DNA from: Desulfovibrio sp.
Lineage (GTDB): Bacteria; Desulfobacterota; Desulfovibrionia; Desulfovibrionales; Desulfovibrionaceae
Direction: 5' to 3'
Assembly (NCBI GenBank): GCA_031287575.1
Contig: JAITSV010000008.1
Location: forward strand, 1-35,104
Length of the DNA: 35,104 bases
Within the stretch, counting starts at the first letter, position 1. Every line of letters begins with the position of its first letter. This document shows, piece after piece, positions 1 to 8,602 of the stretch. A model generated the notes under the pieces. That model saw nothing but the letters and a program-made list of their open reading frames with translations. It searched no databases and was not told the DNA's origin. The position numbers were made by a program, and so were the translations under genes.

Positions 1-2
1 CG

Positions 3-656
3 CTGGGCTGTGGTCAGCACTTCCACCACTGCTCCCCCGTTAGCACTAGGTCTGGACATAGGGCTAGACCTATCTCCTATCGTTGGCGGGGTGTCCGGTC
101 CAAATGGGGGCTACTCCAGCGTATTTCTGAACCTTTTGTAGATGGGCGTGATTTAGAGCGAAGTATTACTCAGCTTCTCGTGCCACGAATTGATGCCGCA
201 ATGAGTGGTGATGAGCCGTTTTATGTTCTTCACGGGCCGTATGAGCATGAGACGATGAAAGCCCCACCTGCACAGCCGCCTGCTTATGATATTGCTTTCA
301 TATTGCGTGCAGACGAGCGGGTTATGTGGCCTGTTGAAGCTAAAATTATTGAAACGCCAAAAGCTGTGGCTCAATATATACGAGATATACGACAAGAATT
401 CCTTACATGCCGATACGCTCCGTTTTCTAGTTCGGGTGCCATGTTGGGCTATCTACTGTCCGGTGCGGAGAGCGATGCTTTGGGAACGATATCGGATAGA
501 CTCGGCTGTTCCTTGGAAGAGGTTTTTGAGCATCCCGGTAAACCAAACCGCTGGTCCTTGCATAAAAGAACCGTGCCTGCTGGAAAGTGTTACCCTGTTG
601 ATTTTAAGTGCTACCATGTTATTCTTGCATATCAGCATCTTAGTCGGACTAGATAG
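3..656 (+). CDS. Partial protein with candidate PD-(D/E)XK nuclease core (5' end outside window)
   Basis: The frame ending at the stop at 654-656 is open back to base 3 with no stop, so the gene begins before the window. The GTG at 180 is the first plausible start inside it but has no clear ribosome binding site, and the coding sequence upstream of it looks natural. Counting from that GTG, an aspartate at residue 37 (in YDIAF) is followed 15 residues later by E53-A-K55 after a hydrophobic strand. This is the spacing of the PD-(D/E)XK nuclease signature (D...ExK). A second conserved-looking block, FLTCRYAPFSS near residue 94, follows. Base composition is visibly less GC-rich than everything downstream, which suggests recent transfer. 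Function is inferred from the motif only; a defence or mobile-element nuclease accessory is plausible. The rest of the locus lies outside the window. Confidence 0.6.
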   Translation: MGCGQHFHHCSPVSTRSGHRARPISYRWRGVRSKWGLLQRISEPFVDGRDLERSITQLLVPRIDAAMSGDEPFYVLHGPYEHETMKAPPAQPPAYDIAFILRADERVMWPVEAKIIETPKAVAQYIRDIRQEFLTCRYAPFSSSGAMLGYLLSGAESDALGTISDRLGCSLEEVFEHPGKPNRWSLHKRTVPAGKCYPVDFKCYHVILAYQHLSRTR

Positions 657-885
657 TGTGCTTGCTCACGGTCAACAAAGCCGGAAGTTATGTGCGCAGT
701 GGTAATGTTCATTTGTAGCTATACCCTCTGCTGTGCTGTTTAAACGGTCTGATGCTTTTCACTGATTTTCTTTAGTATCGCGCCTGGCTAGGTATACAAG
801 AAAAGCCCCGGATGTTCTCACGGACATCCGGGGCTTTCGTTCTTCCTTCTTCCTTATCTTCTCATCTTCCGCCACGCAGGAATTC
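657..885. other. Intergenic region after the accessory gene
   Basis: It contains no convincing ORF. The left half keeps the lower GC of the preceding gene. The right half holds a strong hairpin terminator, annotated separately. The change in composition falls roughly here and may mark the edge of an acquired segment. Confidence 0.5.
802..837 (-). terminator. Strong rho-independent terminator, probably bidirectional
   Basis: Perfect 14-bp stem: AAAGCCCCGGATGT (802-815) pairs with 824-837 around an 8-nt loop. Read on the minus strand it ends in TTTTCTTG and sits about 50 bp after ychF. Read on the plus strand it is followed by a pyrimidine-rich tract and could also end the partial gene at 656. 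Confidence 0.85.
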
Positions 886-1986
886 CTATACGTTGAACAG
901 GAAGTGTACCACGTCGCCGTCCTTCATCACGTATTCCTTGCCTTCCACGCGCAGCACCCCGGCGGACCGGCAGGCCGCCTCGGTGCCATGCTTCACGTAG
1001 TCGTCATAGCCGATAACTTCGGCCCGGATGAAGCCGCGTTCGAAGTCGGTGTGGATCACGCCCGCGCAGGCCGGGGCCTTCCAGCCCTGCTGAATGGTCC
1101 AGGCGCGCACTTCCTTTTCGCCCACGGTAAAGTAGCTGGCCAGGCCCAGCGTGTGGTAGCCGGTACGGATGATGCTGACGAGGCCGCTTTCCTTGATGCC
1201 GTAAGACGCCAGCATCTCGGCCTGTTCCTCGTCGGAAAGGCCCTGCAATTCTTCCTCGATCTTGGCGCAGATGACCACCATGTCGCAGCCGCGCTGCTCG
1301 GCCAGTTCGCGCACGCGGCGCACGTGGTCGTTGGTGCCGTCCAGGTTGGCCTCGTCCACGTTGGCGCAGTAGATGACCTTCTTGGCGGTGATCAGCCCCA
1401 TTTCGCGCATGGCCTGCTTGAACAGGTCGTTGTCCTTGCCTTCAAAGGTGGATGCCGGGTTGCCCGCGTTCATGTGTTCCAGCAGGCGGCCCAGTTCGTC
1501 GGATGCGGCCTTGGCTTCCTTGTCGAACTTGGACATCTTGGACAGGCGATCGTACCGCTTTTCGGCGGACTGGATGTCGGCCAGCAGCAGTTCGGTCTCT
1601 ATGGTTTCTATGTCGCGGATGGGGTCGATGGCGCCGTCCACGTGGGTGATGTTCTCGTCGTCGAAGCAGCGCACCACTTCAAGAATGGCGGCGCATTCGC
1701 GGATGTTGGCCAGAAACTGGTTGCCCAGCCCTTCGCCCTTGCTGGCCCCGCGCACCAGCCCGGCAATGTCGATGAAGTCCACCGTGGCGCTGATGGTCTT
1801 CTGCGGCTTGGCCATTTCGGTCAGCTTGTCGATGCGCGCATCGGGCACCGCCACCGTGGCCTTGTTGGGCTCTATGGTGCAGAAGGGGTAGTTGGCCGCC
1901 TCGGCGTTCTGGGCCTTGGTCAGCGCGTTGAACAGGGTGGACTTGCCCACGTTGGGCAGCCCGACGATGCCTATGCTGAGAGCCAT
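886..1986 (-). CDS. ychF: Redox-regulated/ribosome-associated GTPase-ATPase YchF (OLA1 family)
   Basis: Encodes 366 residues, the usual YchF length. The start at 1986 is chosen because it gives the canonical N-terminus [17 protein letters not shown], whose Walker A (residues 9-16) begins at once, and because a GGAG motif lies about 9 bases upstream; the frame stays open further upstream but that extension is low-complexity. The usual NKxD guanine-specificity motif is replaced by NVDE (in [10 protein letters not shown]), the known reason YchF/OLA1 proteins prefer ATP over GTP. The C-terminal part (RAWTIQQG onward, ending [10 protein letters not shown]) matches the TGS domain. YchF is cytoplasmic, binds ribosomes and is linked to stress responses. 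The gene stands alone and is closed by the terminator at 802-837. Confidence 0.96.
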   Translation of the reverse strand: MALSIGIVGLPNVGKSTLFNALTKAQNAEAANYPFCTIEPNKATVAVPDARIDKLTEMAKPQKTISATVDFIDIAGLVRGASKGEGLGNQFLANIRECAAILEVVRCFDDENITHVDGAIDPIRDIETIETELLLADIQSAEKRYDRLSKMSKFDKEAKAASDELGRLLEHMNAGNPASTFEGKDNDLFKQAMREMGLITAKKVIYCANVDEANLDGTNDHVRRVRELAEQRGCDMVVICAKIEEELQGLSDEEQAEMLASYGIKESGLVSIIRTGYHTLGLASYFTVGEKEVRAWTIQQGWKAPACAGVIHTDFERGFIRAEVIGYDDYVKHGTEAACRSAGVLRVEGKEYVMKDGDVVHFLFNV

Positions 1987-2308
1987 GTCTGTCTCCGGAA
2001 ATTGCGATGATGGCGCGTGCGCCATATGCGGCGCGGGGCGCGGGTTGGGGGGCGGCGTGGCCGCCGGGGCTTCATAGCGTCTTTTGCGCGGTTTGGAAAG
2101 GGCGCGCGGGGATGGGGGCCAGCGGGGGGTGACAGGGCGCAACAGGGGCGCGACAGGGGCGCGACGAAAGGCGGCATGCGTGCCGGGCTAGGTGCGCGCG
2201 GCCAACGCACGGCTAGCCATGGCCCGCACGCGGCGTCGGCATGGGACAGAAGGCCGCCGGGGCCGGGCACAACCTGCGCGACTACACCCGCCCGCTCGCC
2301 CGCCTTGG
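1987..2308. other. Gene-free GC-rich spacer with short repeats
   Basis: About 320 bp separate ychF from the LysE-type gene. Reading frames here are compositionally extreme (proline, arginine and alanine rich) and have no ribosome binding sites. Near 2136-2165 the unit CAGGGGCGCGAC is repeated imperfectly. I could not assign a ychF promoter. Confidence 0.5.
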
Positions 2309-2959
2309 CTAGAACAGCGAGAATACCGAAATGGCCAGCAGCGCGCCCATCACCGCGTTGCACCAGCGCACCGCCACCGGCGAATGCAGCAGCCCGCGCA
2401 GGGCCGTGCCGCCCGCGCACCAAAGGGCCAGGGACGGGAAGGCCATGGCCGCGAACACGGCGGTAAGCACCAGCAGTTCCGTGGATACGCCGTGCAGGCC
2501 CAGCACGTTGGCGGCAAGGGCGGATTCCGTCTCGTCATGCCCGGAAACGTAGGTGGTCACCCCGGCCACGGCGGCCAGCCACGCCTTCGGGTTCACCCAC
2601 TGGAACAGCGCCCCTTCGATGAAGGTCATGGGGCGCGCGGCGTTGCGGCCTTTTGCCGCTTCGCCTGGCGTGGGCGGGGCGGCGGTGGCGATGCGCCATG
2701 CCAGCCACAGCAGATAGGCGGAGCCAACCCAGCGCAGCCAGTCGTGCAGTTGCGGCACGGCGGCGAAAATCCGGTCCATGCCGAGGCCCACGGCAATGAT
2801 CATCAGCGGAAAGCCCAGCGAGATGCCCAGCAGGTGGGGCATGGTGCGCCAGAAGCCGAAGGTGAGTCCCGACGACATGACCATGGTGTTGTTGGGGCCG
2901 GGGGTAACGCTCATGGCGATGGCATAGGTGCTCATGGCGGCCAAGGTCGCGAATTCCAT
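2309..2959 (-). CDS. LysE/RhtB-family amino-acid exporter
   Basis: Encodes 216 residues, typical for LysE/RhtB translocators (about 200-220 residues, six membrane helices). The early motif SVTPGPNNTMVMSSGL (about residues 16-31) is the family's conserved TPGPN block in the first helix region. It is followed by the short hydrophobic helices and glycine-rich turns usual for the family, including LLGISLGFPLMII and VNPKAWLAAVAG. The start at 2959 is favoured by a GGAG motif about 7-10 bases upstream; the in-frame extension upstream is low-complexity and lacks a signal. The family exports amino acids or derivatives such as homoserine lactone across the inner membrane. The substrate cannot be told from sequence. 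It appears monocistronic. Confidence 0.9.
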   Translation of the reverse strand: MEFATLAAMSTYAIAMSVTPGPNNTMVMSSGLTFGFWRTMPHLLGISLGFPLMIIAVGLGMDRIFAAVPQLHDWLRWVGSAYLLWLAWRIATAAPPTPGEAAKGRNAARPMTFIEGALFQWVNPKAWLAAVAGVTTYVSGHDETESALAANVLGLHGVSTELLVLTAVFAAMAFPSLALWCAGGTALRGLLHSPVAVRWCNAVMGALLAISVFSLF

Positions 2960-3096
2960 GGGATGCTCCGGTGAGTGTGTCGTGCCGTTGTACAGGGAGC
3001 GGGGATAAAGGGAAAGCGTTGGAGCGGGGTGAGCAGAGCCGGGCGGCAGAGGCTTGGTGGCGAGCGGGGACGCTGCCCCCCGCAGCGGATATGAAA

Positions 3097-3128
3097 GCGC
3101 CGGGACATCCATGCGGATGCCCCGGCGC
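3097..3128 (-). terminator. Hairpin terminator downstream of the M16 protease gene
   Basis: 14-bp stem (3097-3110 with 3115-3128) around a 4-nt loop. On the minus strand the single imperfect pair becomes a G-U wobble, and the stem is followed by TTTCAT. On the plus strand there is no T tract, so it acts on minus-strand transcripts, about 180 bp after the protease stop. Confidence 0.7.
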
Positions 3129-3193
3129 GGGAACGGCATTTTGCTAAGGGTGTTTCATGCCTCGCGCAGCCTTGCGCAGGGAGGATTTTTGTT

Positions 3194-3281
3194 CTCTGCC
3201 GAGGAAGAATGCTTTTTTATGGAGGGAGCGTACTTTTGTGGTACTCGACCGGAATAAAAATGCATTCTGACGAAGGCAGAG
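3194..3281. repeat. Imperfect wide inverted repeat
   Basis: CTCTGCC (3194-3200) and GAATGC (3207-3212) are mirrored by GCATTC (3262-3267) and GGCAGAG (3275-3281), with spacers of 6 and 7 bp in the arms. The central ~49 bp is AT-rich for this genome and contains GTAC...GTAC. It could fold as RNA in the tail of the protease transcript, or be the remnant of a small mobile repeat. Confidence 0.5.
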
Positions 3282-3308
3282 GGCAAAAGGCCCCCTGCGC
3301 GATACAGG

Positions 3309-6110
3309 CTAGGGCAATACCCGCACGGTATACGCGCCATCCACCTTCAGGTACTTGCGGGCCAGCGTGCGCAGGGCTTCGGCGTCCAGTTTGGCCGCCT
3401 TGTCCACCACCTGCTTGTTGAAGGCCAGCGGGTATCCCTGCGAAGTCAGCACCGCCGCCTCGGAGCTGCGGCTGCCAAGGCGTTGGTGTTCGCGGTAGTA
3501 GTCGCCTTCCAGCTGGTTCTTGCCGCGCCGCAGTTCGTCGTCGGGCAGGGTGTCGGCGTGCAGGCGGGCGATGACGTCCTTGAAGCCCTGCGTGGCCTGG
3601 TCCAGCTTGCCCGGCTCGGTGCCGATGTAGAAGATCATGAACCCGGCCTTTTCCGACTGCCAGTTCATGGCGGTGACGGTGTAGCCCAGGCCCTGCTCGT
3701 CGCGCAGGTCGCGGAACAGCAGGCCGCTCTGGCCGGACAGGATGGCCTGCATCAGCTCAAGGCCGGGGGTGTCGTCGCTTTTCAGCGGCGCGGTGGGGAA
3801 CACCAGCATCAGGTGGGCCTGGTTGCGGCCCGGCAGGTGCAGGTCCAGTCCCTTGTCCTTGTTCCAGTTGGGCGCGGACAGGCTGGCGGGCTTGGCGTCG
3901 GGCGCGGGCAGTTCCCTGGCGTGGCGGATGACCGCCTCGCGGTCGTACTGGCCGCACACGGCCATCACCCACGGCTGGCGCACCTGCTGCGCCCAGAAGC
4001 CGCGCACGTCGGCCACGCCGAACTGCTGCACCGCCTCGGGCATGCCCAACTGGTAGTAGCCGTAGGTGTGGCCGGGGAACAGGAAGGGCGTCAGATGGCG
4101 GAAGGCCAGGCCCATGGGCTGGTCCTCGCGCGCCTTGATGGCGGCCACCTGGTTCACCCGTTCGCGCGCCACTTCCGCGTCGGCGAAGGCAGGCGCGGTC
4201 AGCACCTGCCCCAGCAGGGCGAACATGTCGTCATTGAAGCGCGAAGGCTGGCGCAGCGCCAGGCTGAAGGTCTGCCGCCCGGCGGACGCGCCAAGGCTGG
4301 CGGCGCGGTCGGACTGGTAGGCCTCCATGGACGGGGCGTCCAGCCCGTCCGCGATGCCCGCGGCCCTGGCCCCGGCGGCCTGCGGCGTGGGCAGGGTGCC
4401 CTTTGCCAGCGCGCTGGCGGCCAGCGTTGCCAAGCCCTGCTTGCTTTCGGGCAGCAGCGCGTTGCCGCCGCTGAACACCATGTCCACCGCCGTGTAGGGC
4501 AGGGTGGCGTCGGGCATGAGGATGAGCGTGCGGCCCTTGCCAAGGTCGATGACCTCGGTCTTGTCGGCCACGGCGGCGGATGCGGCGTCGGCACCGGCGC
4601 GGGCCGGAGCGGGCCAGGCCTTGGCCAGCGCGGCGGCAAGGTCGGGCGTCCGCGACGTTTCCGGCGTCAGGGCCACCACGGAAAGCCGTTCGGGCCGCAG
4701 CCAGCGGGTGATCAGGTCTTGCAGGGTGGCGGGGGTGACGTCGTGCAGGCCGCGCAGGTAGTTGGTTTCGCCCTGCACGCCGGTGAAGAACTGGAAGTAG
4801 CCAAGCTTGGAGGCAAGGCCGGGCAGGGTTTCCTTGGCCCGGAACATGTCGTCTTCCAGGTTCAGCTTGGCGCGTTCGATGTCTTCCGCCGTGAAGCGGC
4901 TGGCGGCCAGCGAGGCCAGGTCCGCCGTCAGGGCGGTCCAGAAGGCGTCCAGCTTGTCGGCGTCCAGTTCCGCCATGATGTTCAGCATGCCCACGCGTTC
5001 GAAGCTGTAGTTGGACACCGAGATGGAATCCACAAGCTGCTTCTCGTACTTGTAGGTGCGGTACAGCAGCGAGGTGCGGTCGCCGCCCAGCAGTTGGGCC
5101 AGCACGTCAAGCTGGGGCGACTGCGCATCGCCGAAGCCGGGTACCGGGAAGGAAATGCCCAGGTACACCTTGTTCCACGGGCCGGGTTCGATCTTGACTG
5201 TGGGAACGGGTGCGGCGAGGGGAACGGGGACAGTCGCCTTTTCCGCCTTGGCGGCCTTTTCGGATTTGGCGGGTGCGGGCGTGGCGGTCTTGCCGCCATC
5301 CGTCTTTCCGCCGTCGACCATCGACGGGGATGGGGGCAGCGGCTGGGCCAGCAGCTTTTCCGCGTCGATGGGCGCGGGCGGGGTGACCGTGGCGTCGTTC
5401 TTCAGGTCGCCGAACAGGCGCTGTGCTTCGGCCAGGGCCTCGGCGGGGCTCACGTTGCCCACCACTGCCAGCAGCATGGACTGCGGCTGGTAGTGCCTGC
5501 GGATGTAGTCGCGGATATCGTCCGCCGTGAACGACTTGATGGTCTCGCGCAGGCCGATGATGGGCGATGCGTAAGGCGTGCCGCTCAGGGTCAGGGCCTG
5601 CATGTGCTGGAAAAGCCGGTTGTCCGGGCTGTCCTCGCCGCGTTGCAGTTCGGCCAGGATGACGTCCTTTTCGGATTCAAGCTCGGCGGGGTCCAGCGTG
5701 GGGTGGAAGGCCATGTCCTTCAGCACCTCCATGCCCAGCTTCCACCGCGCGGCGGGCATGTCGGTGAGGTACACGGTGTAGTCGAAGCTGGTGGCGGCGT
5801 TCAGGTAGCCGCCCGCGCGCTCCACGTCGCGGGCCACGGCGCCCTTGGGCCGGTTTTCCGTGCCCTTGAACACCATGTGCTCCAGCACGTGGCTTATGCC
5901 CGCCTCGCGCGGGGTTTCGTAGGTGGAACCGGCGTGCACGTACAGGCGCAGCGAGGCCAACGGAAAACGCTCGTCCGGCTGGATGAGCACCGTCAGGCCG
6001 TTGGAAAGGCGGGTCAGCTGTGGGGCCGGGGCTGTGGGCGTGGCGGCCGTTGCTGCGGTCGGCATCGTCAGGGCTCCGAGGAGAAGAAACAGGGTGAGAA
6101 GGGTGCGCAT
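3309..6110 (-). CDS. Periplasmic M16-family zinc metalloprotease (insulinase/pitrilysin type), two-lobed
   Basis: Encodes 933 residues starting with MRTLLTLFLLLGALTMPTAATA, a typical Sec signal peptide, so the protein probably acts in the periplasm or at the envelope. The start at 6110 is set by this signal and a CGGAGA motif about 9 bases upstream. The inverted zinc motif HVLEH occupies residues 74-78, with the third zinc ligand E154 at the expected spacing (ILAEL). This lobe should be catalytic. The second half (about 480-933) repeats the M16 fold without HxxEH, as in other single-chain M16 enzymes. Between about residues 255 and 310 is a low-complexity insertion rich in Pro, Ala, Lys and Glu, probably a flexible linker. 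The likely role is degradation of peptides or misfolded proteins; the substrate is unknown. Confidence 0.93.
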   Translation of the reverse strand: MRTLLTLFLLLGALTMPTAATAATPTAPAPQLTRLSNGLTVLIQPDERFPLASLRLYVHAGSTYETPREAGISHVLEHMVFKGTENRPKGAVARDVERAGGYLNAATSFDYTVYLTDMPAARWKLGMEVLKDMAFHPTLDPAELESEKDVILAELQRGEDSPDNRLFQHMQALTLSGTPYASPIIGLRETIKSFTADDIRDYIRRHYQPQSMLLAVVGNVSPAEALAEAQRLFGDLKNDATVTPPAPIDAEKLLAQPLPPSPSMVDGGKTDGGKTATPAPAKSEKAAKAEKATVPVPLAAPVPTVKIEPGPWNKVYLGISFPVPGFGDAQSPQLDVLAQLLGGDRTSLLYRTYKYEKQLVDSISVSNYSFERVGMLNIMAELDADKLDAFWTALTADLASLAASRFTAEDIERAKLNLEDDMFRAKETLPGLASKLGYFQFFTGVQGETNYLRGLHDVTPATLQDLITRWLRPERLSVVALTPETSRTPDLAAALAKAWPAPARAGADAASAAVADKTEVIDLGKGRTLILMPDATLPYTAVDMVFSGGNALLPESKQGLATLAASALAKGTLPTPQAAGARAAGIADGLDAPSMEAYQSDRAASLGASAGRQTFSLALRQPSRFNDDMFALLGQVLTAPAFADAEVARERVNQVAAIKAREDQPMGLAFRHLTPFLFPGHTYGYYQLGMPEAVQQFGVADVRGFWAQQVRQPWVMAVCGQYDREAVIRHARELPAPDAKPASLSAPNWNKDKGLDLHLPGRNQAHLMLVFPTAPLKSDDTPGLELMQAILSGQSGLLFRDLRDEQGLGYTVTAMNWQSEKAGFMIFYIGTEPGKLDQATQGFKDVIARLHADTLPDDELRRGKNQLEGDYYREHQRLGSRSSEAAVLTSQGYPLAFNKQVVDKAAKLDAEALRTLARKYLKVDGAYTVRVLP

Positions 6111-6543
6111 TGCGAATGTCTCCGATGCGCCGCGCGGGCGGCGTGCGCTGTGTCGTACCGGCTGTCGGAACGGGGCCGGTGATGGCCGGAAAACGTGCGG
6201 CGCGGCCCTTGCATGGGCACGGCCGCGGGGCCGGGGGCGTCGGTCTGCCGACGCCGTGGGCAAAGCCGCTTGCGCGGGCTCTGCATGGCGGGGCCGACAG
6301 CTACATGTAATCGTTTCCCGGCGCAAGGCAAGGTGGCGGCGGAAGACAAAACGGCGCTTTGTTGCTACTTTCCGCAGTGGAAAGCCGTGCGGGATGGCGT
6401 TTGCGGGGGCCGGACGCGCCGCTGCCAGGCGGGGGCGGCGGCAACACAATTCCGCCCGATGCAGCCTGCCCGACGTAATCAGGGCCGTGCGGCCCGCATA
6501 ATCATGTTTCCGGTATGCCTGCAGGCGTACAGATCACAAGGCA
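6111..6543. other. Divergent intergenic region between M16 protease and HPt-STAS gene
   Basis: These 433 bp must carry the promoters of both divergent genes, but no confident -10/-35 or sigma-54 site was found. Visible structures are a perfect 8-bp hairpin GGCGTCGG-TCTG-CCGACGCC near 6237-6256 and a small hairpin CTTTCC-GCAGT-GGAAAG near 6369-6385. No gene is supported. Confidence 0.5.
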
Positions 6544-8526
6544 ATGCAACGACTTCTCAAGCAATACCGCAACGACGTGGGCGACGTGCTGGCCGAGGCC
6601 GACGTGCACCTGCTGGAACTGGAAGTGGTGGGTGAACGGACCGACCCGGAACTGCCGGGCCGTCTGTCGCGCCTGGTGCACGGGCTGCGCGGTTCCGCGG
6701 GCCTGCTGGGGCTGGATGGCGCCTGCCGCATGGCCCGCCTGCTGGAGGCGGCCTTCGAGTTGGCGCGCGACGGATCGTTGCCGCTGACGGCGTCTGCCGT
6801 CTCCGCGCTGGAAGGATGCATGCGGGCGCTGGCCGGGCTTTCCGGCGTGGCGGAGGCGGAAGAGGGTGCCGAAAGCCCCGCCGGGGACGCACCCCCCGAG
6901 GTTGTCGGGCAGTATCCGGCGGTGTGCGTTTCCGGCGACCCCCACGCGCTGGACCGGGATGATTCACCCGCCGGACGGGCGTTGCTGCGGCTGGTGGCCC
7001 TGCTGGACGAGGCGCTGCCCGAGTCCCTGCGGGGTACCGCGCGCGAGTTGCTGCCGGTCTGCGATCCCGACGGGCATTGTCTGTTCGACCTGCACGGCAT
7101 TGACGTGTTGCGCGCCCGGCGCGACGGGCTGTACTTGTACGTGGTGGAGTTTGGCGGCACCGACGATCTGCTGCGCAAGGACCTGAGCCCGCTGGGGCTG
7201 CTGGCCTTCCTGCGCAAGAGCGGTCTGGTGCTCGACGCGCGCTTCGTGCCGGGGGCGGACGGCGCGGGGCCGGGAATGCCCGGTTGCGGATTGCACGTGC
7301 TGTATGCGTCGATCCTGGAGCCGGACCTTGTGAACACGGTGTTTCAGGTGGAATCGGCCAGGGTGCACCCCATCGACGTGGACGGGGTGCGGCTCGGCGA
7401 GCCGGGTTGGCGGCGCGTACCGGCGCGTAACGCCGCCATGGCGGTGATGGCCGTGCACATGGCCCCCGACGCCGACAGCATCGACGATCTGATGCGCCAG
7501 TACGATACGGCCATGCGGAAATTGCGGGAGGATACCATGAGCAGCGACACCGACGACGAAAGCAGGTTTTCCGGCACGGTGGTGGACCCCGACGCCGAGG
7601 AGCGCAGGCTGGCGGAACTGGAGGCGGAACTTGCCGCCGGCATGGACGCCCTGGCGCTTGACGCCGACGTGGACGGAGAGCGGGCCGATGATGCCTCGCG
7701 GCGTGCCCTGGCCTCGCTGATCGGTGGCATGGTGGGCGATGATGCGGCGCCTGGCGGGTCCGGGATGGACGTTGCGGCCGGGGATCCCGATGCCGATTTG
7801 TTCGTCGATTCCGATATTGAGCCCGGACAGGAAACCGTTTCCGATCAATTCGGGCCAGAGGGAAGTGGGGCGGACCGGTTCGACGCCGAACATCCCGACA
7901 CGGGCGCGAGCATGGTGGACGAGGCTGCTCCGGCTGTTCCTCCTGTTCACGCCGCCCTTCCGGTCATCGAAGACGCGGGCGCTGCACCGGTTGCCGCTCC
8001 CGTCGCCGATTCCGACGCCGATTCCGCTGTCGACCCCGACGCCGACCTGTTCGCCGACAGTGGCGACGCCCCCGACCTGTCGTACCTGGACGCCGTGCTG
8101 GCCGAACGGCCCGACAACGGCGTGGCCCTGGATCTTTCCGCCGGACCGCCCAGCCGCACCGTGGCCGGGTTCACCGTGCGCGCGGCCGATGGCGATGCTT
8201 CACCCCAGGGCGGCGCAAAGGGCGTGCTGGTGCTGTCCGGCGAGGTGACCATCGAACGCGGGGCCGACCTGCGCGAGGCGCTGCTGGACGTGCTGGAGAG
8301 CTTCGCGGCGGTGCGCATCGACATGTCCGGCGTCACGGCGGCGGACCTGACCCTGGTGCAACTGCTGCAATCGGCCGCCGTCACCGCGCGTTCGCGCGGG
8401 GTGGACCTGGCGGCCACCGGCCCGGTATCCGAAGCCGTGGCCGAGGCGGCGCGCCGCACCGGGCTGGACGCCCCGGGCATCCGCCGCGTGGGGCTGGAAA
8501 AGTTGCTGCTGATCGAGTGCGCGTAG
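6544..8526 (+). CDS. HPt domain–acidic linker–STAS domain signalling protein
   Basis: Encodes 660 residues. The N-terminus (about 1-100) is a helical histidine-phosphotransfer domain with the signature H46-G-L-R-G-S, matching the HxLKG motif of CheA-type HPt domains. Residues about 145-290 (around VVEFGGTDDLLRKDLSPLGLLAFLRKSG) resemble the domain following HPt in some CheA proteins, but weakly. Residues about 330-540 are an acidic, probably disordered linker holding two copies of the motif DPDADLF followed by (V/A)DS. The C-terminus (about 560-658, GVLVLSGEVTI to the end) is a STAS domain; the position of the phosphorylatable DSSG serine reads SGVTAADL, so it probably binds rather than being phosphorylated. 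There is no kinase or CheW domain. The start at 6544 is the first ATG after an in-frame stop at 6499; only a close AAGG lies upstream. It is transcribed alone. Confidence 0.85.
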   Translation: MQRLLKQYRNDVGDVLAEADVHLLELEVVGERTDPELPGRLSRLVHGLRGSAGLLGLDGACRMARLLEAAFELARDGSLPLTASAVSALEGCMRALAGLSGVAEAEEGAESPAGDAPPEVVGQYPAVCVSGDPHALDRDDSPAGRALLRLVALLDEALPESLRGTARELLPVCDPDGHCLFDLHGIDVLRARRDGLYLYVVEFGGTDDLLRKDLSPLGLLAFLRKSGLVLDARFVPGADGAGPGMPGCGLHVLYASILEPDLVNTVFQVESARVHPIDVDGVRLGEPGWRRVPARNAAMAVMAVHMAPDADSIDDLMRQYDTAMRKLREDTMSSDTDDESRFSGTVVDPDAEERRLAELEAELAAGMDALALDADVDGERADDASRRALASLIGGMVGDDAAPGGSGMDVAAGDPDADLFVDSDIEPGQETVSDQFGPEGSGADRFDAEHPDTGASMVDEAAPAVPPVHAALPVIEDAGAAPVAAPVADSDADSAVDPDADLFADSGDAPDLSYLDAVLAERPDNGVALDLSAGPPSRTVAGFTVRAADGDASPQGGAKGVLVLSGEVTIERGADLREALLDVLESFAAVRIDMSGVTAADLTLVQLLQSAAVTARSRGVDLAATGPVSEAVAEAARRTGLDAPGIRRVGLEKLLLIECA

Positions 8527-8568
8527 CTTCTGCGCCACTGTCCTTTACAATTCCGCGATGCACCTGCG

Positions 8569-8602
8569 AAACGGCGCGCTCCCTTGGGGGAACGCGCCGT
8601 TT
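8569..8602 (+). terminator. Terminator after the HPt-STAS gene
   Basis: 10-bp stem AAACGGCGCG (8569-8578) with 8593-8602, extended by an inner TCCC/GGGA pairing and followed by TTTCTC on the plus strand. It lies about 40 bp after the stop at 8526. Confidence 0.85.

Larger units (their letters stand above)
2960..3308. other. Intergenic region with terminator and a wide inverted repeat
   Basis: It lies between the M16 protease gene and the LysE-type gene, both on the minus strand. It holds a terminator at 3097-3128 and an imperfect inverted repeat at 3194-3281 in a locally AT-rich stretch. No protein gene is supported. Confidence 0.6.

Noticed and set aside
904-2010. Long plus-strand frame opposite ychF
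   Set aside because: Mirror of a highly conserved GTPase; no start signal and a repetitive Val/Gly/His-rich product.
3483-6182. 899-codon open frame on the plus strand opposite the M16 protease
   Set aside because: It lies exactly antisense to a well-supported protease, is dominated by Gly, Val, Gln, Arg and His as expected of a mirror frame in GC-rich DNA, and has no ribosome binding site or recognisable domain.
6111-6449. N-terminal extension of the M16 protease to 6449
   Set aside because: It would hide the signal peptide behind 113 Arg/Pro/Ala-rich residues; the ribosome binding site supports 6110.
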